A stretch of 64,000 nt of DNA. Origin: Agroathelia rolfsii. Taxonomy: Eukaryota; Basidiomycota; Agaricomycetes; Amylocorticiales; Amylocorticiaceae. Below, piece after piece: positions 34,524-46,264 of the stretch. The stretch spans positions 3,286,001-3,350,000 of the forward strand of contig JABRWF010000006.1 in the NCBI GenBank assembly GCA_018343915.1, read 5' to 3'. The notes beneath the pieces were generated by a model. It made no database searches. It was not told the DNA's origin and worked only from the letters and a program-made list of their open reading frames with translations. How positions within the stretch are numbered: position 1 is the first letter of the stretch; each line of letters starts with the position of its first letter. Position numbers and translations under genes: made by a program.

Positions 34524-37500
34524 CTACTTTTTTTTACTATTATTATTGCAAATCTTCTCCAACAAATCCAGATATTCATCTTTTGTGAAAATCCATTCAG
34601 GTTCCTCCACGAAAGGGGATGTAATCCAGATCCCAGACACCCCGATCATCTTATCAAGATTAAATATGCCCTTGTCGGAAGCGCTTTTCATGGTCTCGAA
34701 GAATCCGCGCGGAATACTTTCATAGTTCAGAACAAGAAACGAGGCCATCTCGCACCTCTGAGAGTTATCTCTGTCCTCCCACTTTACGTCATTTTTGGCC
34801 TCGAACTCCAAAACTCGTTGAAGAACTTTGATGAATGGCTTCATCTGTCTGTAGTAATCATTTCTCTTGCTCAGCTCTTCCTTCCTGTAGCTCCCAGTGT
34901 CAAAGACAACGGTCGCTAATGCCCAAAAGACTGTAGTAGGCATGTGGCCAATTTTGTGGTCGTCTCCTATGGTCGTCACATCCTGTCGTTTGGGAGCCTT
35001 GAGGTTCCAGCGCTCGGCAAACTGTACTGCCGCAGTCACGTAGTGTATAATCGTCTTAACTAATAGATGAAAAAATAAATAAATAAGTTTAATAAGTATG
35101 TTCGTTAAGCCAGAAGACCATCGCGTACCGTCATATCTTTGAGGTTGCGTATAGGAAAAATCACTTGAACTAGACAGGTTTAAGAGACTTCCGGCGAATT
35201 CTATGCGACGTTGTATGTTCACAGGAGTCAACGAATCGATAAACACGGGATCGCCCAAGCGCTGTCGCGTGGATGTGTATTGGCCTGCGGAGATTATGTT
35301 GACCATCATACGGTGATATATATCGTACAAATTCAAGTCGGACTTCCCAAGGTCTGGGTCACTGTTCTTGACCAACACAAAGTAGATGGTAAGCAAGCCG
35401 GCAAAGAAATCGAAGTCTATTTGTTCAAAACTAAGTTGTCCGTCGATGTTAAGAATGGTCTCCGTTATCCAGGATATACACTTCAGGAGAAGATGTCCCG
35501 CCAACGGATCTATGCCTTGAACCTTGGAATACAAACGCAAGGCATTATCCAAATTAATGCCAAATGACGCGGAGGGTTGCCCAGGATTCAAGACGGGAGT
35601 CCCGGGAGGGCCGGGACCATAAACAGGAGTAAGGCGGATGTTCCAAATATGATGAGTCAGGAATCCCGGTAGATCATTAACCAGAGCCAAGCTTTCAGGT
35701 GATGGCGATTCAAAAAGATCCACAGTGTCTGAGAATGAATCAACGAGCACTTGACATAAATACTCAAATTGCAACCTTGGCTTTTTGCTTTTGTCAGATG
35801 CTCGCCAGCGGTGTTCTTCCAGCCAATCTTTATCCTTTAACTGATTGAATGATCTACTGGGTGGTGGAGGTCCAGGAAGGTCGGAGAAGCATCGAACGAC
35901 GAGAGTATCTTTGTCGGAATGCGGCTGATGGCTGAGCAGCCACCAGAGTATCTTCCACCTAACGAGAACGCTTTCTTTGGCATCGTCTGAGAGATGTAAG
36001 ACCTTGTCCCACTCCGACCAAACATCTTCCATCCAGAAGAATCCTCGAGTCTCACTCTCATGCCAAAGTTTCTTTGTGTTCAAAATTAGTGTATGCCACC
36101 TCGTTTTAAGTTTGAGCCACGTCGGCTTCAGCCATGGGCCCGACTCTTTGTGAGAACCTTCGTGATTACTGCCAGTGGTTTCCGATTGGTTTTCATTACT
36201 GTCGTCCCAGATTCTCTTGAACCTCTGTAAGCTGCCGATAACTTCATCAGTTTTTCGAAAACTCAGAATGATCGATTGCACTGACATTTTTTGCCAACTG
36301 ATCCCTTTCCACCAGCGATCGCTCGCAGTCGCGGATGGAGCAAACTTGCCCAACATATAGGAGAATGAGATAAAAATGATAGAGGAAAAAGGAGTCCTGT
36401 ACGGACAGCTTGAATTCATCACAGGAATTAAGGTCATTATTGAAAAAGCCAGGAAAATAACGGATACCATCACAGCAGCTACGATTGCGACTGCCAGATT
36501 GACGTCAAAGGATAGGATCGCTAGCCCGAAGAAGAATAGGATAAGCCCAAGCACGAGACAGGTCCAGATCACGACGATGGTTCCCTCAATATGCCATCGA
36601 TCACGATATTCTCTTCGGTGATAGCGAATATGAAGCGCGTGTTGTAACGGGTAAACTGAAGTCCAGCGCATGTATTCGCGAACCCACTGTTTCACCAAGA
36701 TTCCGAACAAGGCAGCCCCAAGCGATAAAATAAGACTAAGAAGCCATAACGCAGTCGTGGTTACGCGTAAAGGAGATGGCATCGCCGGTGTCAGTGATAC
36801 GGTTGTCGCTGCGGCAGCCTGGCCCAAAGATAAGGCGTGGAGTTGCTTAGATATGTCGACTAAGATCGGAGCAGATAACTGTGTAGTGTCTGGCTGAAGA
36901 TCGCTGTAGATTTCGACCAAAAAAGCAGTTAAGACGGTTGCAAAGAGACCCGCCTGAATAGGTAAATAATAATAATAATAATAATCAACAAAAAAAATCT
37001 AGTACATCAAATAGCCGTGACCGTGGTTACTCACAAAAAGCAAAAGAGTAGAAATATCTTCATTTATGCTTTGTGCCCAATCGCTGTCTAGTTGCTTGTA
37101 ACTATTATACACATCGCGCCATCCATATGTTTTATTAGAGCTAGAAGTCACATCTTTTTCTGGCTAGATATATAGTATATAGTTTAGCATCAAGTACTAT
37201 CGCAAAAATACTGAGCATGGATGAACCCGACCTTTTTTACGCCCTGGGGCTGTGCACCTGTACTTGAAACTACGTTCGGGCTGGTCTACATCGATATGAT
37301 TCAGTCAGATAATGCCCAAGAGCGTTAAAAAGGTTTGTATAAGCACTCATACCGGTACCTCGACTTCGGCCTGTCGTTGCAATTTCCCCGGAGTTGACTG
37401 TTATATTATGAGGCACAAATAGAAGACCAAGGATAGCTACGGAAAGGATATGTACCTCGTTGTGAAATGAGTTGTTGCCACTATTCATTAGCTAATATGG

Positions 37501-37768
37501 TCGATGTGTCCCCGGACAGAATTTTGAGCGTTCCGATAAGGTGTGCCAGTAAAGTATAATAACAACAAACCTGAGGCTGTGAAGCTTGCTGGGTTTCCCC
37601 TCTAGAGTTGGTATTCAATTTGAATTCACTCGGGTTTGCCTAATCCTGAAGGTAAGTAAACAATACGTATGCACATTAAAAAGATCATACTGTATTGTCA
37701 CTGTTTTCCCCAGTCTCTAAATCTCCGTTTCGGCGCGGTCTACTAGACGGTGATACTTGAAAAGGCAT
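34524..37768 (-). CDS. DUF6535 domain transmembrane protein
   Basis: The start at 37768 (MPFQVSPSS) gives several short, polar exons, including PSEFKLNTNSRGETQQ. An exon reading GWRDVYNSYKQLDSDWA follows, then the large exon from about 36949. The DUF6535 core is complete: AGLFATVLTAFLVEIY, QLSAPILVDISKQLH, LWLLSLILSLGAALFGILVKQW, then a Trp-His-Ile block and two further helices (VVIWTCLVLGLILFFFGLAI and AVMVSVIFLAFSIMTL). A long soluble C-terminal region of about 500 residues follows. Within it, 35060-35128 looks like an in-frame 69-nt intron (GTACGC...ATTAG), so the apparent ORF contains non-coding residues. Family function is unknown; such proteins are expanded in some Agaricomycetes. Its paralogue lies inverted at 27481-30532. 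Confidence 0.85.
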
Positions 37769-40700
37769 ACTAGTATGCCCGGACGTGATTATAAACACGA
37801 AAAAGATCAATTGTCGTAGAGAGTAACCGAGCTTGAGCCGTAATATGAAGGAGCCTATGGGCTCAGTAGGCGGGAAAACATTCAACTTATATACTGGTGG
37901 CAACCTTTCTGGTAGCAATCTCGGCACCCATGTAGGACCGAACAAATGCGTACGCCTTCATATACTTGGTGCAACGTTGGTCCTTCTGTCATTTCGCGGC
38001 GCTTTCAAAGTTTCATTAATAGTGCCAATTAGGATTCTCTGGAAATGAGTCTCATAATGTGTGCCATAGCTTCTGCGTTGATAGGACTTTAGCATGCAAA
38101 TGTGCTGTTTGATGCTTCTACACATTACAAGCTTATCAAGCGCCCTAAGATCAAGACGAGATCACATAAAATTTTGAGTTTAGGCTTATAAAAATCTGAC
38201 GCGCCTAATGTTCTCACCGCATTTTAACCCGCAATATGCCTTCGTGCAGATTTCCTATCATTCTAAGTTTGGCTTTCTGCTGTGGTAGATCATTATCGGC
38301 AGATCATTTTAGTACCTCGAGGTGGCCTGTCATTTGGGAAATTAAGAAACGTTAAACAGGTGCAATTGCATGAGGTGAGCGTGCGGTTTTTGTATAAAAT
38401 TGACACATGGAGGGACGTCCAATTCATAATACTATGATGAGTCCGATAAGATAAGACATTCTGGTCATTAGTTTATGAACTGCACATGACTTTACCACCC
38501 TATGCACCTACAAGGGCCTATGAGATTACATATGGGAGCGAGGGCGGTTCAAGTTGTAGAAGCAAACACGACTCTACTAGTATGGAAGTAATCCTCAGCA
38601 AAATCCATATAAATTGATTTGGTATACAAGCGAAATATTTATGCGTACATGAGACATGTGCTCCAGTACATCGGACCGAACCAACCACTTATTTAGCAAC
38701 ACATGTAGTCTGACCACTATTTAATGCTGTGATGTGCCGTGTTGGACCATAATCATGAACCCGACTGATGGGCCTTCAGAGCATGGCTTATATCATTGCA
38801 TTAGTTGTCGAAAGCATCAATATGTACTAAAAAGGGAGGGCGTTTCCATAAATAGCTATTGACCCAGATCTAGACTGTGTAGGTCAGGCCAGCATAGGGC
38901 GGCTGAGAGAGGGAGAGTCTCCGGTCAGAGGCTTTCAACTGCCTGGCGGAGCAGGATAGTTGCATCTGCTAGCCGACAGGATGCCGATAGCAGTGCAGTA
39001 TCGATCTCTGCGCCGGCGATCCTCGTGCAGGTGACCATTTTAGGCGGAGCTCATATTTTATTGTGTCACGTACTATACTGTCGCTGACACTCGCTGTAGT
39101 TCTGTGAAACACTCAGGGGCTCTCTATAGCAGAAAAATGATATGAATGGCCTGAGGGCACTCCGGATTCTTCTATATAAATTTTAGTAGAGTTGAATATC
39201 AATATTACTATTACGATACCATAACAAATGTCCAAAAAGATCTCGGCTTCAGTGATTCTTAACTCGGCGCGGTCTTCTCAGGACAGTCCAAAACTTTGCA
39301 CAAGTAAATATTACATGTATTCACACCTATTTAGATGATCAATCACTTGTGGAAGAATATTTTGGGGGGTGCATCGACAATCTGTCTGGGATATAGATGA
39401 TTTCCCTTGCATGAGAATCATGTGGGTTGCTTTCTGCAAAGGCATGTAGACATAAAGCAGTGTCTCTGGCTAACTTGATGAAGGGGTAACCTTGCCTTGC
39501 AGTGCAGAATACAGGTGGTCGTCTCTAAAGATAGAAGTCCTGCTAGCATATGCTAGCCGAGACCCTAGATATGTGCGTTGGCGATGGTTTTGACTTCTTT
39601 CAAGTCTGCGAAAGCTATCATCCCCGGGCCCGAATCAGGGGCTTAATCACTACTCCTCTCACACCCTTCCAATCGATTTAGGCAAGATTCCATCTGGACG
39701 TGGTCCCAGAGGATTCTGGAATCTCTCCTATCGATGAGATAAGAAAACAAATAACAGTGTATGCAGGAGAAAAATAAGCATCAATAACAAGCACAAATAG
39801 CAACTGAAGTGAAATAGTAGCAGAAGGGGAGGGCCTGAAGGTTGGTCTATCACCTAGGAGGTAGGAGGACACGGAGTCTTCATATCAAGTCGGTGCTCAA
39901 CCCATACACAGACCGGTACTAGTTTTCTACCGGCCATAAGTTCTCGGGCATCATGGCACAGGCGGCCCGAAGACTGATACGCACATGCAAAATTTGCTTT
40001 ACATCTCAAGGGCGCCCATTACATCTACTACATTGCCACTGATGTAGTACTGAAGTCATGGAACTTCGCTTCCTAAAGACGATGAGAACCGAATACTACT
40101 AGCGACAGTATTCGACTCGGAGGTTATAGATTGCGACCCAGAGTACCACCAGCCGCGTGTGCAACCGTTTCTCCAGGTCAGGCTGGAGAACCAATACATT
40201 GTATATTCTTGGTGTAATAATCTCGGTAGCTCGGCTCGAAGAGGTGCCCTAGTGAAGGCGATTAAGTGCCTTTGTGACATGAATACTGTTTATAGCCACT
40301 TTACAGGCAGCAAGGGAGACTTCGGAATGACTGGCGGAACGACCTGGTCCCACATTGTTTCACAGGCATGTCAGAAATAGGAACAGATATCGCGTTTCTA
40401 ACGCGTGTTCAATCGGATGTATCAAATAGATGCAAATGAATCGTGTCAATACCATTGCACGAGTCTCTCATTCTCCAACGGTTGAAACCACACCTTACTG
40501 GTAGTATGTTCATAAGAGGTTGAATCATTTGTTTACTTATTCCAGCCGTTCTATAGGTATGACACATGGCGTATTTAAGAGCACGCCGCTAATAAACCAC
40601 TGGCAGAACAGGAGCATTATTCCATTTGTCTTTGTACATAGTCGCAGTAGTGTGTAGGTAAACGGATAAAGGTACGAAAAAAAAAATTAAGTAGATATTA

Positions 40701-41468
40701 TATACATAAGCATGTAATCTTAAATCCAATACTTCAACCAGCATGGATTGGAACTTCAACACACGCTTGACAATGGACTCCACCGGAGGGAGCCTCCGAG
40801 TCTCCAAGTTATCTGAATGGAAAGATGGTGCAGGTTTGTTGCCACTAAGAGCGGACCGTCCACTGGCACGAAGCCTATGAGGAGCCCCAGCGGGAGAGAT
40901 TATAGGAGTAAAAAGTAAGAATAAATTGAAGCAGGCACTATGCCGAACATTCATTTGTTTTGCACTCAACTGGCAGTCTTGCACTATGTCCGGGAGTCTT
41001 TCGAGTCTGGACCGCCATAATTTACTTCCGGTGCCACCAGCCACTCATCAATAGGGAAAGAGCGGTCTTCTAGCACCGTGGACCTTGTTTTGTGGTAGCA
41101 AGCACACTTAGCGTCTACTTCATGACCCACAGTGAAGTTAAACGGATAAACTCAAATGTCCGGTCCACCAATAAGTGAAAATAACCAGCACAATGCTTAA
41201 TAATATTTTTTCAGAATAAGCGTCGAGCATTATGATTGAATTCAACATTCATATACTTTACAACACAAACAACCAATATTAGAAGTTCATTTCATACTCT
41301 GAAATAACCACCTTGCCGCATATCAGCTATCAGCACCATCCAAATGTTTTACCATTTGCGCGGCTTCATCTCTTGATGGTATCAGACGTATATCGTTCCA
41401 TGAATCCATCATTTCCGGGGTTTCACATCTTGTTTGCTAATGTGCCCGCTCATTCAAGGTGCATCGGC
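37769..41468. other. long intergenic stretch; no gene recognised
   Basis: About 3.7 kb shows only short frames without domain signal. A minus-strand frame at 40589-41044 is the longest but is not recognisable and lacks supporting splice sites. A palindrome TGCTAGCATATGCTAGC sits at about 39541. Sequence around 38060-38800 resembles unique genomic DNA rather than the LTR families. Confidence 0.35.
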
Positions 41469-42401
41469 TCACTTTGATGCATCACTCGCCACACGACTCC
41501 TCCTCCACCCACCACTGAATAAACCCGCGCGCCGTCTCTTCTCCTGCGAGCTTACGGAGCTCGCATTGCTCTTCGTGCGCTCGATCGAAGGAGGAAAGAG
41601 CGTATGGGCCGAGGTAGACGTGGACATAGGTAGAGGCATGTGTGTTGATGGGGGCGATGACGATGAAGTAGGGTCGATGGAGGTAGAGGATGTGGGGTTT
41701 TGGTGTGTGAATGAGGAGGCTGAGAGAACTTTCATGACGCCCCTATTTTATTTATTCATTTATTGATATTCAAACGAATTGGTAAGAAAAGAAACATGAA
41801 GGGTTTTGAAGGGATAGAGAAGGTCAGGAGAAGGTAAAATTCTCTCTATCTCTCTCCACGGAGAATGGGACGAGAAGAAGGTCATGACATACCGTTGCGT
41901 AGCATCGACATAATCCTCCCTATCGAAATGTTTCTGCGTCTTAACGGAGACGCCCTCTTTGGAGATATGAAGACCCTTGCTCTTTAGGCTAATTAAAACA
42001 AAATAATTTAGTTCATTGACAGTTCATGTCAGTCAGGGATGGAATGAAGTAATATAATAGGATGATAAATAAGAGGTAGGGGCAGAACATACTTTTCCTT
42101 TGTATTTGCTACGGCGTCTTTGAATTGCTTGTAGAGATATAGACCGCCGTAAATGACACCGGTAAATATCGAGAATGTCTTTTTTGATATGATCCCCAAT
42201 TTCATGAAGACAAGATGAAGAAAAGAATGAAGGCCACGAGGACAAATTTAGCGATGTCAGTGGAGCCGGTGGGTAAAGGAAACAGACGTACGAGGATCAG
42301 AGAGAAAACATCGAGCCTAGAACAAAAAAGGGTTTATGAAGAGTAGAGAATAAGGATTAGAGAGCAATACCCGAGAAGGAAGAGACAAACCAGGTAGCCA
42401 T
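41469..42401 (-). CDS. small N-anchored membrane protein, conserved-looking hypothetical
   Basis: Five exons are inferred. They are ATGGCTACCTG (42391-42401), a short exon giving LDVFSLIL, then TFSIFTGVIYGGLYLYKQFKDA (joined by a GTACGT donor), LKSKGLHISKEGVSVKTQK and REDYVDATQR, and a last exon of Ser/Pro/Thr-rich residues ending SRVASDASK. The product is about 160 residues: one N-terminal hydrophobic helix, a basic amphipathic region, and a disordered tail with several Ser-Ser runs. All junctions keep frame, which supports the model. I recognise no named family. A single-pass protein of the ER or mitochondrial outer membrane is possible but not demonstrated. Confidence 0.7.
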
Positions 42402-43327
42402 GGTTGGACGTAGACAGAGAAACAGATGAGCTTTTAATAATTAGTTGTTGTCGTCTGCCGGAGAGTGATGGTGATGGTGATTGTCAAGGAACCGTAGAGT
42501 ATTTGAGATTCCGGGATACGGTGTTCTTTTCTTTGTTGCGATACAGTACGAAGGTGTATGAAGAAGAAAGCAGAGGAGTTGCAGCCAGTGCAATTGGAGA
42601 GAGACAGGGGACGGAGCGCCAAGCCAAGGCATCTTGGCGTCATTGCCCTGATGCTTCCGCAGCAACAAGACACCGACTGTGCGCTGCTCTTCACGACCAT
42701 GGTAGTCCATTTCACTGTATCCTTTGTGGGCTGTAAATTACATTTGCTGTATGAACGCAGTAAGAGAGAAACAGACACTAGCAAGCGATGGAGCAGCTGA
42801 CAGGATGATTTGCCAGTTGGCTGATACGCGCTCGTGTTCTTGTCACAACCTTCTTCTTAGCGCGCTTCCTTCCGAGCGCTGGGGTCGTTTCAAAGCGAGC
42901 AAACCACGCTTGTAGCCTTCCATTATTGTTTTCTTCAACAAGAATCGGCCTGCTATTGAACTATCAAGTCACCCTTCTCGAATTTCCTGTCCTCGTGTCG
43001 TCTTTTTCACCCGGTCGAAGGATGCATGGCCTGTCCATAAGATGACATTTCTCCTTTTCGAGTAAAGCCCCATCAATAACTAGTCTATTCAGCCCATATC
43101 TCGTCTATCGGCGGAAGTTCTGTCTGTCTCACCAATTCTCTCTAGACTTGATCCATGATCATGATCATTGTCTACTTTACTTTGCCTTTTGTCAGTTCTC
43201 GGCGTTTCACAACTGCCACATCTCTCTCTACGAGATGATATAAGAGCCCTCTCTCCTCCGCACCAATTCTCTCTGGTTCTATCTGCCCCTCCTTCTGCCC
43301 TCCTCTTCTCCACTTCCTTCACCGACT
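42402..43327. other. promoter region between two divergent genes
   Basis: About 925 bp separates divergent starts. CT-rich tracts precede 43328 (repeated CTCTCT and CCTTC, 43100-43320), typical of a fungal promoter and leader. Frames here on both strands show no family resemblance. Confidence 0.4.
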
Positions 43328-43782
43328 ATGTCTGTCGTCCACCGAGAACACAGTCAATATGATTCCTGGGGTTCTGCCAAACTCATCGTCAAGCCTCGTG
43401 CCGGTCGCGCACCTCTGTCGGGCGTATACCGCTTTTCCTGCAGCGCTATGGTCACCTCCATTTTTGTCGAGGCCGTCAATGCGAAGAATACAGTTCTATA
43501 TCCTTGTAAACGCGTCTCGTAAGCCCCTCTCCCCCGCCCTCTCCTCTTCGCCAATGCAAACCATGTAGTCTAATCTAACCTTGCTCTTGCCCATCTTCAA
43601 ACTGTGTTAGGCTAAACAATACGACCAACATCGCGAAATGGACATACATTCACGGCGAGGCCTCCACACTCGAGCTACCAAACGGATTCACTATCATCTT
43701 CCAAGGTCCACCTGAAGCGCGCTTCGAGGCCGTCGTGACGCATGAAGGGTTCGGCGAGGCGTCGTGCTGCATTGTGTCATGA
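43328..43782 (+). CDS. 120-residue orphan protein ending in a CaaX-type motif
   Basis: Exon 1 (43328-43518) and exon 2 (43611-43782) join through a canonical GTAAGC...TTAG intron, giving 120 residues beginning MSVVHREHSQYDSWGSAKL. The middle contains alternating hydrophobic segments (KLIVKPRAG, MVTSIFVEAV, FTIIFQGPPEARFEAVV) compatible with a small beta-rich domain. The C-terminus is SCCIVS, so the last four residues, CIVS, fit a farnesylation box (Cys, two aliphatics, Ser). No homologue is recognised. It is far longer than fungal lipopeptide pheromone precursors and has no N-terminal processing pattern that I can identify, so a pheromone role is unlikely. Confidence 0.65.
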
Positions 43783-44862
43783 CCAATCAGCTCTATTCCA
43801 TCACTCCACCTTACCTCTCGGGGGTAGATTGCCTACATTCCCTATTCTCTAAGCCGACATAATGTGTCTTGGCAACGACAACGACAGTGTAAGCCTTGAT
43901 AGCACGCACCACGAGAACAGTACGTGTTTGGGGTGATAGCTTACAGCCAAGACGGGACTCAAGGCTCCTATTCTACTCTGATGTTGGAAACTTGGCCTTA
44001 TTTCTATCCATCACCGGTTTTACTCCCCCTTTCGACTCGCCATCACCGCTCTCTCCATCGCGCTGTTCACAACTTTCCATCTCCACCGAGGAATCATTTA
44101 TCCGACCTATCCATCTATCACACTTTTGTTCTGCAAAGATGCTAAAACGAACAAGCTCTCTTGTCCTTGTACACTAAAAAAAATCAAACCGGAATCAACC
44201 CCATCATTTTAATTTTAATTATCACTATCATCAATGTCCTCGCCATCTCATCTTTCAATGTTTCATCTTCATCGTCAATTCGCCATCGTCCATTCGCATC
44301 ATCCGCAGCCATACATATGTACACATGCAGACAAGATGCCTGGCATCGTCCCCGCTGTGCCTGGCCCTGACGAGGTCGTTCCTTTCGATCTTCGGTGTTT
44401 CTTACCTCCTCGAACTCAAAAACCTTATTTTTTTTTTGTTCACTGCCGGATTTGTCTCTGATTAGTTTACCAGTGCCTTGCCATTCCCGTACACACGTCT
44501 GTGTACCAGTATAATCATGGATATCGGTTTGGACTTTTGACGAGGCATGATGATGATACAAATCAATCATCGATCCTTGAAGTCTGCATTGTGTGTGGCA
44601 GTCGTGATGATAATGAACATGCGTAACCGTTGTAGTTGTTGTCGTTTCTTTTTGCTTTGCTTTCGTCTTGCTCTCTTCTGTTTTGTTCCTATCATATCTT
44701 CTCCATCTCTCCATCCTCCTTTTACAAGGACATAGATCACCAAGTATATGCATGATACACATGCAAACCTCGACCGTTGATAATGGATTACATAATAGAT
44801 GTTGTATATTATAACAATACGAAATGACTAGATACGAAATGTAAACAACAACCAACAAGGGG

Positions 44863-44895
<33 letters not shown>

Positions 44896-45235
44896 AGCTT
44901 GGACACTAGTATCTACTATTCTAGCTATAACGGGTCTTTCAACCCGGATACCATTTATTAGTACTGGCAGCCATCGATTGACAGATTCAATACCTGGATA
45001 AGGTGGTCATCATCATAAAACACCTTGAAATCCGTCAGAGGTAAAATCGCTAGAGCCGTGGAAAACCAACTTTTCAAGTTATTTCCAGCCCCAAACTTCC
45101 GATCGGATAGACTATAAATGATGGGGTGGCATACTTTCGACGATGTTTAACTTTTCTTCGAGTCCCTTCATGTGTGGGCTGGTCATGATGTAAGGAAACT
45201 CAAAACGAAACAGAGAATAAAAGCTATCAAAAAGT
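43783..45235. other. intergenic; includes a T19-A12 tract
   Basis: No gene is supported. T-rich stretches around 44150-44740 are typical of 3' flanks. At 44863-44893 a run of 19 T is followed directly by 12 A, a self-complementary tract that may be a slippage-prone spot or an assembly difficulty. Confidence 0.45.
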
Positions 45236-45323
45236 GGACACACTGGGAATTGAACCCAGCACCCCCCGCAATTGACAAGCTAACTTGCTAAGCGGATGTG
45301 ATAACCAACTACACCATGTGCCC
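45236..45323 (-). tRNA. tRNA-Ala(AGC) with a 15-nt intron
   Basis: The minus-strand 88-mer folds as a tRNA. Acceptor GGGCACA pairs with TGTGTCC, with A as discriminator; the third pair is G3-U70, the main alanine identity element. The D-arm loop contains AGTTGGTT. Anticodon stem TCCGC pairs with GCGGG; the loop is TT-AGC-A plus one base. The T-arm is CTGGG / TTCAATT / CCCAG. Between the anticodon stem arms there are 22 nt, so an intron of 15 nt lies after position 37. Spliced length would be 73 nt before CCA addition. Confidence 0.93.
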
Positions 45324-46264
45324 TTGCACGTGATGGTTGTTTTTACATAAATCTATTTACAGTGCAGTTGATGATTCAAATGCCCAAACCGAAAACATGT
45401 TTCAAGTCCTGAATAGGACTGCTACTGCATGAACCCATGGCCATTCTTTGACCTCCTCGTGACATAGTCTTTATGAAATGACACGACACAGCCGATAGAT
45501 AACTACCGGTTTGCGCCTATTCACCTGGGCGCTCACTTCAAATTGGTGGGGATTAGACACCTGTGAAGACTCCATACCCCTCTTCATTCTTCGCAGGGTC
45601 TAAAACCACTGAGAGGTCAAGGCTCTTCCTTTGCACTCGTTTCTTACTTTGCTACTATCTTCCTCACTATCATCTGTCTAAACTCTGCCCGTCGGCTACC
45701 AGTAGTGCCACCTTAACTTTTCATTCTTCCTCTGAGGCTCACTTGAATGTATCGGAGAGATGCGGTAGAAGTTAGCGGCTAAGCCCCTTGGCAAAAGCTT
45801 TCTCAGGCTCGAAGCTTCCTCCTTTATATCTAGTGTCTCAGCTTGTGATATCAGAACCCTATCTTCGGAGATACATTTACCTGTGTCCCACGCCGCAAGG
45901 CATGATTGCCCCTGCATTTAGCTTGCGCAAGACACTGCTTTCCGAGTCTGTTGGTGCGCCTTGGCAGAAGGTGGCCCATCAGGGATCTGATCTGGATGAT
46001 GGTTGATAGTCATTCCGAATGAATTAGTCTACAGCGGGGTGAATATTGGCTGGTTTCTTGACCAATTGACTTCATAGTAATGGATGAAATGCAATAAGGC
46101 ACTTCAATAAAAGATGCTTGCTGGCTTGGCAGTGATCCCGTGAACTCTGGAATTGCAACGTGTATACTGTATACCATGCACCCTGACCATTATCTAGCTC
46201 TCACTCAGCAACGATTGTAGTCCTATCCCCACGAGTTATTTTACATCATCTCCCGTCTTTCATC
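45324..46264. other. intergenic; promoter of the NACHT-WD40 gene
   Basis: About 940 bp between the tRNA and the next ATG. No ORF with domain support. A pyrimidine-rich leader (TTTTACATCATCTCCCGTC) directly precedes the start at 46265. Confidence 0.4.

Noticed and set aside
43328..43782. Mating pheromone precursor
   Set aside because: Despite the CaaX-type end, it is 120 residues with a folded-looking body and no clear processing site; typical precursors are much shorter.
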